From Candidatus Saccharimonadota bacterium (lineage in GTDB: Bacteria; Patescibacteriota; Saccharimonadia; Saccharimonadales; UBA4665), in contig JAICKC010000007.1 in NCBI GenBank assembly GCA_025928155.1, forward strand, positions 1 through 64,000: 64,000 bases of DNA, read 5' to 3'. This document shows, piece after piece, positions 1-10,091 of this stretch. The position numbers and the translations under genes are program-made. Each line of letters begins with the position of its first letter. Position 1 is the stretch's first letter. The notes below the pieces were generated by a model. It searched no databases and was not told the origin of the DNA. It saw only the letters and a program-made list of their open reading frames with translations.

Positions 1-2
1 CA

Positions 3-128
3 CTGCCGTCTAATCCGTTTGGTCCTGGTCAGCAGATGATGCCTCCGCCTCCGCCTGGTTCGATGCCTGCTGTTGGCGGTGGCGCTCCGCCTGTACCACC
101 CCCGTTTGTGCCTCCTTTGCCTCAATAA
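3..128 (+). CDS. 3' end of an upstream CDS with a Pro/Gly-rich C-terminal tail (…MMPPPPPGSMPAVGGGAPPVPPPFVPPLPQ*)
   Basis: Open frame from base 3 to TAA at 126-128; the 5' part is outside the window. Confidence 0.6.
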   Translation: MPSNPFGPGQQMMPPPPPGSMPAVGGGAPPVPPPFVPPLPQ

Positions 129-197
129 GTTTTCTGTAAGGCGCACTCGTTGAGTTGTCGCAACTATTCTAAGGTGGGTTGTGATAGCCTATTAGGT

Positions 198-887
198 ATG
201 CAAGGAGTTTTGTTAGTAGACAAGCCTAAGGGCTGGACGAGCTTTGACGTAGTGAACTACGTGCGCCGGCGGGTGGCGGCAGCCGAGGGTAAAAAGCCCA
301 AAAACGTACGCGTAGGGCACACCGGCACGCTAGACCCACTGGCGACTGGTTTGCTGGTGTTGTTGGTGGGCAAGGAGTATACCCGCCGAGCGACAGATCT
401 GACCAAGCTCGATAAGTCCTACGATGTGACGATGAAGCTGGGCGAAGTGAGCTCTACTGGCGACGAAGAAGGCGAAAAAACATCTGTATCTGATACTGTT
501 CCGGGCGAAGCGGCCATTCTGGAGGCTTTGCAGAGCTTCGAGGGTCAGATTATGCAGGTGCCGCCGGTCTTTAGCGCCATGAAGATAAACGGCCAACGGG
601 CATATAAACTCGCCCGCGAGGGCAAAGAAGTGATACTGGAAGCGCGGCCCGTACAGATTTATAGTAATGAGCTGACTTCTTATACGCACCCCTTTGTGAA
701 GTTCACGAGCGGAGTTGGCAGCGGCACATACATCCGCTCTCTGGTGGAAGACCTAGGCAAGGCGCTCGGCACGGGAGCTTACATGTCGGATCTTCGCCGT
801 ACTCGTGTCGGGCAGTTTGATATAGCCGACGCGCAGCTTACGAGCGACTCGAAGTTGCTTGACGGCTTGGCATCACTCGATTCGTAG
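198..887 (+). CDS. truB: tRNA pseudouridine(55) synthase TruB
   Basis: MQGVLLVDKPKGWTSFDVV…GHTGTLDPLATGLLVLLVGK motifs; ATG at 198 preferred over 150. Confidence 0.95.
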   Translation: MQGVLLVDKPKGWTSFDVVNYVRRRVAAAEGKKPKNVRVGHTGTLDPLATGLLVLLVGKEYTRRATDLTKLDKSYDVTMKLGEVSSTGDEEGEKTSVSDTVPGEAAILEALQSFEGQIMQVPPVFSAMKINGQRAYKLAREGKEVILEARPVQIYSNELTSYTHPFVKFTSGVGSGTYIRSLVEDLGKALGTGAYMSDLRRTRVGQFDIADAQLTSDSKLLDGLASLDS

Positions 888-897
888 TAGAATTTTA

Positions 898-926
898 TTG
901 ACATAAAGTAAACTCTATGATATGAT
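898..926 (+). promoter_or_regulatory. Sigma70-type promoter TTGACA-N17-TATGAT
   Basis: TTGACA at 898-903, TATGAT at 921-926, 17-nt spacer, upstream of the CDS at 968. Confidence 0.8.
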
Positions 927-967
927 ACAATCATCCCAATCAAAATAAAGGGAAGCTGAAGCTCAAA

Positions 968-1435
968 ATGGCTGTCGACTCATATCTCCACACATTTGTC
1001 CCGCGAACTGCCCTGGAAGATCCCGCGGCCTTCGACAAGGCTCACCGAGCGGCATATGGTACCACTGAACCGGCAGTGAGGGGTGCGGCTCTGACGAGCC
1101 TTGTAGAAGGCACGCGATTGGTCGATGGCGCTACTTTGGCGGATCGTATCCTTGAAGAAGCTGTAGCTGCGGAGAAGGTGGACACTGCTGCTGATCGGCT
1201 GAGAAGCTTGCAGGATATGTCAGATATGATACTGGACGTTACTCTTGACCCGGAAACCACAGAGGTCGTCGGTGTACACAAGAGAACTAGTGTAGCTGGC
1301 CCTAGCTCGCGCGAGGTTGCGCTTACGCGAAGGTCACTCCAGCGCATTCCCTCAGGGCCGGCCCAGAATGCTCTCTCGGGGGGTGCCAATCCTGGCAGCT
1401 TGCGACCGGGTGATGGGGTGGTTAAAATCGCCTAA
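968..1435 (+). CDS. Hypothetical protein
   Basis: 155-aa ORF downstream of a consensus-like promoter; no family recognised. Confidence 0.7.
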   Translation: MAVDSYLHTFVPRTALEDPAAFDKAHRAAYGTTEPAVRGAALTSLVEGTRLVDGATLADRILEEAVAAEKVDTAADRLRSLQDMSDMILDVTLDPETTEVVGVHKRTSVAGPSSREVALTRRSLQRIPSGPAQNALSGGANPGSLRPGDGVVKIA

Positions 1436-1537
1436 GCTGCACTTCCGCAGTTTCAGGCTTGCTTCTCGGGGTGGGAGGTAGTACAATAGACGGTAACGCC
1501 ATCACAAAACCTCTTTAATTAACAGACTAGGAGTTAC

Positions 1538-1804
1538 ATGATCTCGACAGAGAAGAAGACGGGCATTGTCAAAGATTTACAGGCAAGCAAAAACGACACT
1601 GGCAGCGCCACTGTGCAGGTTGGTATTTTTACCGAGCGGATTAAGGAACTCACCGAGCACCTTAAGGCCAACAAAAAAGATTTCGCGGCTCGCCGCGGCC
1701 TGTTGCAGCTCGTCGGTAAGCGTAAGCGCTTGCTGCAGTACATTGCGGCTCGCGACGGCCAGGCGTACCTGGATCTCATTCAGAAGCTCGGCATTCGCCG
1801 CTAA
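1538..1804 (+). CDS. rpsO: 30S ribosomal protein S15
   Basis: S15-like sequence (QVGIFTERIKELTEHLKANKKDFAARRGLLQLVGKRKRLLQYI); adjacent to pnp. Confidence 0.97.
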   Translation: MISTEKKTGIVKDLQASKNDTGSATVQVGIFTERIKELTEHLKANKKDFAARRGLLQLVGKRKRLLQYIAARDGQAYLDLIQKLGIRR

Positions 1805-1877
1805 TTTCTGTGCTTAAACCAGGTGCCCCGCAAATTTCGAGGCACCGAGCTTGTGCACATTAATAGTTCTCGTACGT

Positions 1878-1946
1878 GGGTAGGGACCAGATATATAGCT
1901 CGTTATGTTTACAGCACAAGGTGAGCCATATATTTGCACCCCGCCC
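1878..1946 (+). promoter_or_regulatory. Large hairpin in the rpsO-pnp intergenic leader
   Basis: GGGTAGGG (1878) pairs with CCC-CG-CCC (1939-1946); ATATATaGCTC (1891) pairs with GAGCcATATAT (1923). Confidence 0.45.
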
Positions 1947-1979
1947 CGGTACTAAGAGCAGAAAGATTTGGTTAAGGCG

Positions 1980-4151
1980 ATGAGTCAAACAGTGAGCCAA
2001 ACGAAAAACAACGCGACCATCAATCCGTACGGTAAAGCCGTTATTACGGTTGAAACGGAATTTTGCGGTCGCAGACTGACGCTTGAGGTCAATCGTGTGG
2101 GCTTCCGCACGACCGCCAGCGTGCTGGTGCGCTACGGTGAAACCGTGGTACTAGGTACTGCGATGCTCGGCGGGATAATTCCAGGTATGGATTACTTCCC
2201 TTTGAGCATTGATTACGAAGAGAAGTTTTACGCCGCCGGTAAGATTAGCGGTTCGCGGTTTATTAAGCGCGAGGGCAAGCCGAGTGATGAGGCGGTGCTG
2301 ATCGGCCGACTCATCGATCGCCCGATCCGCCCCTTATGGCCAAAGGGCTATCGTAATGAGGTGCAGGGTGTGGCGAGCGTGCTGTCTATGGACCCGGCGT
2401 TCCGCCCGGACATGGTGGCCATGATTGCCATGAGCGCTGCCTTTATGCTGACTGGCGCACCGTTTGACGGCCCGGTGGCCGGCGTGCGTGTGGGTATGGA
2501 CGAAAAGGGTAAGTACCAGGCGTTTATGAGTGTTGAAGAGCTGGCGTCTAGCAAGCTCGATCTAGTTGTGGCCGGTACTGACGGCAGAGTGATGATGGTG
2601 GAAGCCGGCGCCAAAGAGGCGACCGAGGACGAAGTAATCAAGGCTATGGAGTTCGCCGTGGAGGCCATCAAGCCTGCTCTGGAAGCCCAGCGTGAGCTCG
2701 CCAAAAAGGTCGGCGTCATCGCCCAGGAATATGAGTTGGCGTTGCCTGATGCAAAGTTCCAGACCGAAGTCGATGTCTGGGTGGAAGGCCGTCTGGGTGC
2801 TGACCTGCGTGCGCCGTACCCGGAGCGCAACGAACTCATCAAGGTTTTGCGCGAGCAGATGCACGACGAGTTTGCCGGCAAGTACGGCGAAGAATATTCT
2901 AACCTGCGCGGCGAATACGACGAAGCACTGCAGCTGGCTATTCACAAAGATGTCCGCAAGGGAATTGTGGAGCACGGCGTCCGTCCGGATGGCCGCAAGC
3001 TGGACGAAATCCGGCCTTTGAGCACCGAAGTCGGCCTGTTGCCGCGGGCACATGGCTCCAGCCTGTTTACGCGCGGTATGACGCAGGGTATGAACATCGT
3101 CACTTTGGCACCTCTGAGTTACGCCCAGATGGTTGACACTATGGAAGTCAGCGACGGCGAGCGCCGCTATATGCACCACTACAATGCGCCGGGCTATACC
3201 GTAGGTGAAGTGCGCCGACTGGGTTCGCCGGGCCGCCGCGAGATTGGCCACGGCTATCTGGCGGAGCGGGCGCTGAGCGCCGTACTGCCGGATGAAGCAG
3301 AATTCCCGTACGCGATTCGCTCGGTGACCGAAATTATGTCTCAGAATGGCTCGACCTCTATGGCTGCGACTTGCAGTAGTTGTTTGGCACTGATGGATGC
3401 GGGCGTGCGGCTTAAAAGCCCAGTTTCAGGTATTGCCATGGGTTTGATGGTTGACGGTGCCAAGGCCTACGTGCTTTCAGATATCGCTGACGCCGAAGAT
3501 TTTGCCGGTGACATGGACTTCAAGGTGACTGGCACAACCAAGGGTATCACTGCATTACAGATGGACATGAAGGTCCACGGTCTGCCGGTAGCGACGCTTA
3601 AAAAGGTGCTGGAGCAGGGCCGGACTGGGCGTGCATTTATACTGGAGCACATGCTGAAGACGCTCGCCGAACCGCGCAAGGATCTAAGCCCGTACGCGCC
3701 GCGCGTCGAAAGCATTACCATTAACCCTGACAAGATCCGTGAGGTGATCGGCAAGGGCGGTGAGACTATCCAGAAGATTACGGCCGAAACCGGCACCGAA
3801 ATTGATATCAAAGATGATGGTACCGTGATGATCGCCAGCCCCGACAAAGAGAAGATCGAAGCTGCCAAGCAGTGGGTACTCAGCATTGTAGAGGAGCCGG
3901 AAGTGGGCAAAATCTACCACGACAAGCCGGTGGTGAGCGTACTGGACTTTGGGGCATTTGTGCAGATTATGCCGGGCAAGGACGGTCTGGTGCACGTCAG
4001 TGAAATCAGTGAGGAGCGCACTGAAAAACCGAGCGACAAGCTCAAAGAAGGCGACAAGGTCACCGTGAAGCTGGTAGCCGTCGACGACCGCGGGCGTTTA
4101 CAGCTCAGCATGAAGGCTGCCGCCCGTGAGCTGAAGGATAAAAAGAAATAG
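1980..4151 (+). CDS. pnp: Polyribonucleotide nucleotidyltransferase
   Basis: Two RNase PH domains, KH domain (IREVIGKGGETIQKI) and S1 domain at the C-terminus. Confidence 0.98.
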   Translation: MSQTVSQTKNNATINPYGKAVITVETEFCGRRLTLEVNRVGFRTTASVLVRYGETVVLGTAMLGGIIPGMDYFPLSIDYEEKFYAAGKISGSRFIKREGKPSDEAVLIGRLIDRPIRPLWPKGYRNEVQGVASVLSMDPAFRPDMVAMIAMSAAFMLTGAPFDGPVAGVRVGMDEKGKYQAFMSVEELASSKLDLVVAGTDGRVMMVEAGAKEATEDEVIKAMEFAVEAIKPALEAQRELAKKVGVIAQEYELALPDAKFQTEVDVWVEGRLGADLRAPYPERNELIKVLREQMHDEFAGKYGEEYSNLRGEYDEALQLAIHKDVRKGIVEHGVRPDGRKLDEIRPLSTEVGLLPRAHGSSLFTRGMTQGMNIVTLAPLSYAQMVDTMEVSDGERRYMHHYNAPGYTVGEVRRLGSPGRREIGHGYLAERALSAVLPDEAEFPYAIRSVTEIMSQNGSTSMAATCSSCLALMDAGVRLKSPVSGIAMGLMVDGAKAYVLSDIADAEDFAGDMDFKVTGTTKGITALQMDMKVHGLPVATLKKVLEQGRTGRAFILEHMLKTLAEPRKDLSPYAPRVESITINPDKIREVIGKGGETIQKITAETGTEIDIKDDGTVMIASPDKEKIEAAKQWVLSIVEEPEVGKIYHDKPVVSVLDFGAFVQIMPGKDGLVHVSEISEERTEKPSDKLKEGDKVTVKLVAVDDRGRLQLSMKAAARELKDKKK

Positions 4152-4153
4152 GT

Positions 4154-4351
4154 ATGTTGGCTCCGCTCGACAAGTTCCATAAGACTCGCGTGGGCTTCGT
4201 GGTTTTTGGTCTTGTCGAGCTAGCTATGGCGTATGGTTTTTTGAGCTGGGCGTTCGACACGGGGAATTTGCTGTTGTGGGCGGTGGCGATAATCCTGGGT
4301 GTAGGCTTTTTGCAGAATGCCGTACATGCAATTGTGGGGGCTAAGCAGTGA
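4154..4351 (+). CDS. Small membrane protein
   Basis: 65-aa hydrophobic ORF between pnp and the UDG, overlapping the next start. Confidence 0.65.
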   Translation: MLAPLDKFHKTRVGFVVFGLVELAMAYGFLSWAFDTGNLLLWAVAIILGVGFLQNAVHAIVGAKQ

Positions 4352-4932
4352 CCGCAGCAAAAACCAAGGAGCAGTTGCTCGAAGAGCTGAAGGTGCGGAT
4401 TGAGGCTGCCAATGTGACGCCGGAGCTCAAAAAGCAAGCGACTCAGCTGGTGTTTGGTGACGGCAACGCCGAAGCCGACATTATGTTTATCGGCGAAGCG
4501 CCAGGTAAGAACGAAGATGAGCAGGGCAAACCGTTTGTGGGCGCAGCCGGCAAGTTCCTAAACGAAATGCTCGAGATGGTGGGGCTGAAGCGCGCGGACG
4601 TTTACATCACCAACATTGTAAAATACCGGCCGCCAAACAACCGCGACCCGGAGCCGTCTGAAAAGGAGGAATGGCTGCCGTATCTGCGGGAACAATTGGA
4701 TATAATTCAGCCAAAACTGATTATCACTCTAGGCAGGCACAGCATGGATGTGCTGCTGCCCGGGCTGAAAATCAGCCAAGTGCACGGCCAGCCGAAGCGG
4801 TACAAGGATCATGTCTACCTACCGCTGTTTCACCCGGCTGCCGCGTTGTATAACGGGGGAATGCGCCAGACGCTTATAGACGATTTTGCGCTGATTCCCC
4901 AAATTCTCCAGAAAATTACTAACAAGGGATAA
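4348..4932 (+). CDS. Uracil-DNA glycosylase, family 4 type
   Basis: IGEAPGKNEDEQGKPFVGAAGKFLNEML…VYITNIVKYRPPNNRDP…HPAAAL motifs. Confidence 0.93.
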   Translation: MTAAKTKEQLLEELKVRIEAANVTPELKKQATQLVFGDGNAEADIMFIGEAPGKNEDEQGKPFVGAAGKFLNEMLEMVGLKRADVYITNIVKYRPPNNRDPEPSEKEEWLPYLREQLDIIQPKLIITLGRHSMDVLLPGLKISQVHGQPKRYKDHVYLPLFHPAAALYNGGMRQTLIDDFALIPQILQKITNKG

Positions 4933-4958
4933 TTCAGTAGCAACTGAAAGGAAAAAGT

Positions 4959-7016
4959 ATGGATAAACCAAACAACAATACCAGTAGGCCACCCAGGCAA
5001 AATCGCGGTGGCCGCGGCCGTCAGAACGACGGCGGTAAGCCGCAGCAGCCCAACGCCGCTGGCGGCGAGAAAAAAATTAGCCGTGGCGCTGCCGTGCGTG
5101 CCCAGAAGCGTACGCAAATGGACGCCCAGCGCGTGGCTAACCAGTATATGCCGGCTGCCGTGGACGAAAAGCGCCGCGCGAACTTCATTGACGACAGCCC
5201 GCGGCTGAAAATCATTGGCCTGGGGGGCATGGATCACGGTGGTAGCAAAAATACGATACTCGTTGAATACGTGAACGACGCGGTAATTATCGACGCCGGC
5301 AATGACCTTGGCGTGGACTTGCCTGGCATCAATTACGGCATTGCCGACATGGCATACCTGGACAGTATCAAGCACAAGCTCCGCGCCTACGTAATCACAC
5401 ACGGGCATCTTGACCACATCGGTGGCTTGCCGCACATCGTGCCGCAGTATCCGGCACCTATTTACGGCAGCAAGTTCACCATTGGCCGTGTGGAAGAAAT
5501 CTTTGAAAACTTTGGTCTGCCAATGCCGGAAGGCTTTGAGCTGCAGACCGTGACCATGAACGAAACGACGCACGAACGGCTTAAAGTCGGCGAATTTTAC
5601 CTGGAGCTAGTACGGATAACGCACTCCATTCCGGGTTCAACCTGTGTAGTGCTCGATACACCGGTGGGACGCATCATCAACACTGGTGACTTTCGGTTCG
5701 ACCAGAATCCGCTCGACCACGAGCGCAGTGATATTGAGCGCTTGCAAGAGCTTGGCAACGAAGGTGTGCTTGCGCTACTAAGCGAAAGCACTACCGTGGA
5801 GCGCATGGGCCGCACACCTAGTGAGAGCACTATTGAGCAGAGCTTCATTGATCTCATGGACCAGGCACCGGGCCGTATCTTTATTGGTCTCTTCAGTACC
5901 AACATGAATCGTGTGCAGATGATCGTAAATGCCGCCGTACACCACGGTAAGAAGGTGGCTATGGACGGTCGCAGCATGGTGTCCACTCTCGAAATGGCAG
6001 TACGCAACGGCTTCATGAAGATCCCGAAAGGAACCTTCGTGCCGATCGCGAGTGTCGCCAGCCTGCCCGAGGACCAGGTGGTAGTGGTCGCCACTGGCTC
6101 TCAGGGTGAGCCGAGCAGCGCGCTGCAACGCATGGCGAATGGTGAGCACAAGCACGTCAAACTCCACGAAGGAGACACGGTGGTCTTGAGCAGCACGCCA
6201 ATTCCGGAAAGTGGTAATGATGAGCTGATTGGCCAAATGGTCGACAACATGGTACGCATGAACGTACACGTATTTGAGGCGCGCAACCATGACCTAGATC
6301 ACGTCGGGCCTCTGCACGTTTCCGGCCACGCTTCACGAGACGAGTACGCCGAAATGATTCAGTACACCAAACCAAAATTCTTCATCCCCATCTACGGCGC
6401 CTATCGTGTCAAGCAGCGTCACATCGACCTGGCGGTCGAGCAAGGTATACCGCGTGCTAACTGCATGAATGCGCTGAACGGCGAAGTCATGGCTCTGACG
6501 CCCGATAAAATGGAAGTAATCGGCCAGGTGCCGAGTGGTACCATCTTGGTCGACCAGACCGGTGCTATTGTGAACAACGTGGTGGTTAAAGACCGTGTGC
6601 TGCTGGCCGAGGAAGGCCTGGTAGCGGTCGTCATCACCGTGGATAAGAAGAACGGCAACTTGCTGACCAGCCCGGACATTATCAGTCGCGGTTTCATCTA
6701 CATGCGTGAGCAGGAAGAGCTAATGAACGGCTTGCGTAACGAAGTGCGCCGTGCCGTGCAGCAACGATTCAAGCGGATCGATCTCGACCGGTTTAAGGCC
6801 GAACTTAAGGATCACATTACGCACTACCTGTTCGAGCAAACCCAGCGTAGCCCCATCGTCATTCCAGTAGTGAACGTCATCGGCGGCAAAACCGAAAACG
6901 TCAAGACGGTGCATCAGGGCAAAACTAAGACGGCCGAGGAAATTGCTGCCGAGCAACAGGCCCGCTTCCAGCAGATGCGCGAACGGCTGCTTACCCAAGA
7001 CGCAAGAACTGACTAG
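4959..7016 (+). CDS. rnj: Ribonuclease J
   Basis: Metallo-beta-lactamase motif THGHLDHIGGLPHI, beta-CASP region and RNase J C-terminal domain. Confidence 0.95.
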   Translation: MDKPNNNTSRPPRQNRGGRGRQNDGGKPQQPNAAGGEKKISRGAAVRAQKRTQMDAQRVANQYMPAAVDEKRRANFIDDSPRLKIIGLGGMDHGGSKNTILVEYVNDAVIIDAGNDLGVDLPGINYGIADMAYLDSIKHKLRAYVITHGHLDHIGGLPHIVPQYPAPIYGSKFTIGRVEEIFENFGLPMPEGFELQTVTMNETTHERLKVGEFYLELVRITHSIPGSTCVVLDTPVGRIINTGDFRFDQNPLDHERSDIERLQELGNEGVLALLSESTTVERMGRTPSESTIEQSFIDLMDQAPGRIFIGLFSTNMNRVQMIVNAAVHHGKKVAMDGRSMVSTLEMAVRNGFMKIPKGTFVPIASVASLPEDQVVVVATGSQGEPSSALQRMANGEHKHVKLHEGDTVVLSSTPIPESGNDELIGQMVDNMVRMNVHVFEARNHDLDHVGPLHVSGHASRDEYAEMIQYTKPKFFIPIYGAYRVKQRHIDLAVEQGIPRANCMNALNGEVMALTPDKMEVIGQVPSGTILVDQTGAIVNNVVVKDRVLLAEEGLVAVVITVDKKNGNLLTSPDIISRGFIYMREQEELMNGLRNEVRRAVQQRFKRIDLDRFKAELKDHITHYLFEQTQRSPIVIPVVNVIGGKTENVKTVHQGKTKTAEEIAAEQQARFQQMRERLLTQDARTD

Positions 7017-7048
7017 CGTTTCGCTGCTGCTTGCTATAATGGACGCAT

Positions 7049-7597
7049 ATGGCTGTTCAAACGGCTGGCCTCGCTCGCTATAAATATGCGCGGCAGATGC
7101 TTGTTAAGCGTCTGCTGGTCGTGCTCGGCGTGCTTCTCGTGCTGGCTGTGGCGTTTGTGATGGTGCGCAATATGCGCAAACCAAAGGTGCCAAATCCTGC
7201 CGCGCTCACACCGCAGCTAAGCTATGAAGCAAAGCAGGCTATAGACGTACACCTAATAGGTGGCGCCGTGAGCCAATATGCGGCGGCAAATGGTGAGTTG
7301 CCAATACACCTTTTGGCGGCACCGGACGGCGGCATAGTACTCTGCGGGACGACGTGCAACCCGGCGTTGTATGAAGTGACCGGCTTTGGAGTATACGAGG
7401 CCGCAAATATTAAGATGATTGGTTACCGGGCAGAGCTGGAAGCGCCCGATCCGAGCGCAATGTATCTGGTGCCCGGCGCCGCATGCGGTGACGATGGGCG
7501 CGTGGGGGAACCGAGTTCGGCGCCGCGGGCGATGGTGATTTTGTACGTCGGCACTAAGAGTACTGGTGAGAATACGCCCCGCTGTGTTGTACTATAA
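7049..7597 (+). CDS. Membrane-anchored hypothetical protein
   Basis: 182-aa ORF with an N-terminal TM segment (LLVVLGVLLVLAVAFVMV). Confidence 0.65.
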   Translation: MAVQTAGLARYKYARQMLVKRLLVVLGVLLVLAVAFVMVRNMRKPKVPNPAALTPQLSYEAKQAIDVHLIGGAVSQYAAANGELPIHLLAAPDGGIVLCGTTCNPALYEVTGFGVYEAANIKMIGYRAELEAPDPSAMYLVPGAACGDDGRVGEPSSAPRAMVILYVGTKSTGENTPRCVVL

Positions 7598-7677
7598 CCT
7601 CCCGTGTGTATGGCACGCTCGAAACGTGCAAGCGAGCTTCCATGTTTCTCCGTGCTGCTCGTATAACCACAAGCAAG

Positions 7678-7706
7678 TTGACAAAAGTTGTAATTTTGGC
7701 TATAAT
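7678..7706 (+). promoter_or_regulatory. Perfect consensus sigma70 promoter TTGACA-N17-TATAAT
   Basis: TTGACA 7678-7683, 17-nt spacer, TATAAT 7701-7706, upstream of ftsK. Confidence 0.9.
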
Positions 7707-7764
7707 TTATTACGCTTACACTTAAAATTGGTATACTATATCGTATAGCGAGATAAAAACTGCA

Positions 7765-9963
7765 ATGGCGAAAAAGAAAAAGGCAACTAAAAAGAAGGCG
7801 GCCGAACCCGAAGTAATCGAGCGTTCACCGCTCTGGTCTTACAGTGCGGCGGTGTTGATGATAATCGTAGCTCTATTCGTGCTGCTGGGTGGTTTTGGTA
7901 CTGGCGGCGCGTTACCGAAGGCGCTGTTCGGAGGGGGTGACTGGCTGTTCGGCTGGGCTGCCTGGATACTCCCGCCGGCACTCGTGTACTGGGGCGTGTA
8001 CAAATTTGCGAGCGAAGAGCACAAGCTTCCTCTCAGCCAACGTTTTAGCATGGTTGGTCTGTTTGTGTTTGCAAGTGGCTGGTTTTTTACGGCATTTGCC
8101 AATATATCGACGGCTGGCGGCGCGACAGGTGGCCACGGCGGCAAGGCCGGTTCACTGTTCGGCGGCGCGGTGCTGAACTTGCTCGATAAGGTACCGGCCA
8201 GCATTTTCCTTTTCCTGGTAATGCTGTTTGCATTTCTGTTTGCCTTTGGTATCCATCCTCGTGTGCTGCTTAAGCCCTTCCAGCGGCGTGATCGCGAAGA
8301 CGACGAAGATGGATTGGAGGCGCTCCAGGCTAAGGCGGCGGAGAGTGGCCTAAAGATTAGCGGTGATGTGCCGGTGGAAAGTTCCTTGCCTAAAGTTGCG
8401 CCGCGCCTCAACCTGCGTAACACGGCCCAAAAACTTACGGCTCAAGAGAGCCACTCAGCACTCACGGCGGCCAGCGACCCAGACTGGAAGTTCCCGGGCA
8501 TGGAGCTGCTTGACCAGAAAAGCGATAAAGCCGACCCTGGCAACGTAGAAGTCAAGGCCCGCGCTATTAAGGAGACGTTCGACAACTTTAACATCGAGGT
8601 TGAGATGGAGGGCGCCAACATTGGCCCGCGCGTTACGCAGTACACGCTGCTGCCACCGCCCGGCGTGAAGCTCACCAAGATTACCGCTCTGGAAAATAAT
8701 CTGGCACTTGACCTGGCCGCGACGAGTATTCGCATGGAAGCACCCATTCCAGGCAAGCGTGCCGTTGGTATAGAGGTGCCGAATATCAAGCCGGCCATGG
8801 TGCGTCTCAGTAGTGTACTGAGCTCTAAGGACTGGGATGACTCGGACGACCCACTGACGTTTGCTATCGGCAAAGACATCGCTGGTAAGCCAGTAGTCGC
8901 TAACCTAACAAAAATGCCGCACTTGCTGGTCGCCGGTCAAACCGGCTCTGGTAAGTCGGTAATGATAAACGACATCCTAACGAGCTTGCTGTACCGTAAC
9001 ACTCCGAGCGAACTCAAACTGATTCTAGTTGATCCGAAGACAGTGGAGCTGACGCCCTACAACGACATTCCACACTTGTTGACACCGGTCATTACTGAGC
9101 CCGAAAAGTGCATTAGTGCGCTCAAATGGGCGGTGGCCGAGATGGAGCGCCGCTACCGCACTTTGGCCGAGCAGAAAAAGCGTAACATTACGGAGTACAA
9201 CATGCTGAAAGACGAAGAAAGCATGCCGTATATAGTGATCGTGATCGACGAGCTGGCCGACCTGATGATGATGGCCGCCCGCGACGTGGAAGCACTAATT
9301 GTGCGCATTGCTCAGAAGGCTCGAGCGGTAGGCATCCACCTGGTGCTCGCCACGCAGCGCCCGAGTGTGAATGTTATTACTGGTCTGATTAAGGCTAACG
9401 TACCGGCGCGTATTGCCTTTACGACGGCCAGCCAGGTGGACTCACGCACCATTATCGACCAGATGGGCGCCGAAAAGCTGCTGGGGCAGGGTGATATGCT
9501 ACTGCTGACCAGTGATATGCCTGCACCGAAGCGTGTGCAGGCCTCATTTATCAGCGACAGCGAAACGGTGAAGGTCACTGACTTTATTCGCACACAGCGC
9601 GCGCCGCAGTACAACGACGAGGTAGTCAGCCAGCCGGTGACCATCGGTAAGGGCGGGGTAGTCGCCGACATGGACAGCGGCGGTGGCGATGACGACATGC
9701 TCCAGGATGCGGTGCGGGTGGTTATTGAAAGTCGCAAGGCATCCACGAGTCTGCTGCAACGCAAGCTGCGTATCGGCTACGGCCGCGCCGCCCGACTCAT
9801 CGAAGAAATGGAAGAGCAGGGGATTATCGGCCAGGCGGATGGCTCACGGCCCCGCGAAGTGCTGGTGAGTAGCCTGGAGCAAGTATTTGGCGGTGGCACC
9901 AGCGGCAGTCCGGCTGAACCGGTCGCCCCGCAACCGGTTCAAGATGTATATCCGGTCGAGTAA
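7765..9963 (+). CDS. ftsK: DNA translocase FtsK/SpoIIIE
   Basis: N-terminal TM segments, VAGQTGSGKSVMIND Walker A, C-terminal gamma winged helix. Confidence 0.96.
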   Translation: MAKKKKATKKKAAEPEVIERSPLWSYSAAVLMIIVALFVLLGGFGTGGALPKALFGGGDWLFGWAAWILPPALVYWGVYKFASEEHKLPLSQRFSMVGLFVFASGWFFTAFANISTAGGATGGHGGKAGSLFGGAVLNLLDKVPASIFLFLVMLFAFLFAFGIHPRVLLKPFQRRDREDDEDGLEALQAKAAESGLKISGDVPVESSLPKVAPRLNLRNTAQKLTAQESHSALTAASDPDWKFPGMELLDQKSDKADPGNVEVKARAIKETFDNFNIEVEMEGANIGPRVTQYTLLPPPGVKLTKITALENNLALDLAATSIRMEAPIPGKRAVGIEVPNIKPAMVRLSSVLSSKDWDDSDDPLTFAIGKDIAGKPVVANLTKMPHLLVAGQTGSGKSVMINDILTSLLYRNTPSELKLILVDPKTVELTPYNDIPHLLTPVITEPEKCISALKWAVAEMERRYRTLAEQKKRNITEYNMLKDEESMPYIVIVIDELADLMMMAARDVEALIVRIAQKARAVGIHLVLATQRPSVNVITGLIKANVPARIAFTTASQVDSRTIIDQMGAEKLLGQGDMLLLTSDMPAPKRVQASFISDSETVKVTDFIRTQRAPQYNDEVVSQPVTIGKGGVVADMDSGGGDDDMLQDAVRVVIESRKASTSLLQRKLRIGYGRAARLIEEMEEQGIIGQADGSRPREVLVSSLEQVFGGGTSGSPAEPVAPQPVQDVYPVE

Positions 9964-10091
9964 ACTTTACAACAACAACTTACAGAGATAACTGTGGTTA
10001 TTTTAGCCACGAGAAATAGTTCAGCCGGGGGTGGTTTTGAACACTTTTTGTGCTAATTTGCTTGCCAATTTAGCGTAAGCGTTCTAACATA

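Noticed and set aside
2348-3251. Long antisense ORFs within pnp (177 and 229 aa)
   Set aside because: Shadow ORFs opposite a highly conserved GC-rich gene; Ser/Ala/Arg-rich artefacts. The same applies to other antisense ORFs inside ftsK, rnj, pilT and the TraG-like gene.
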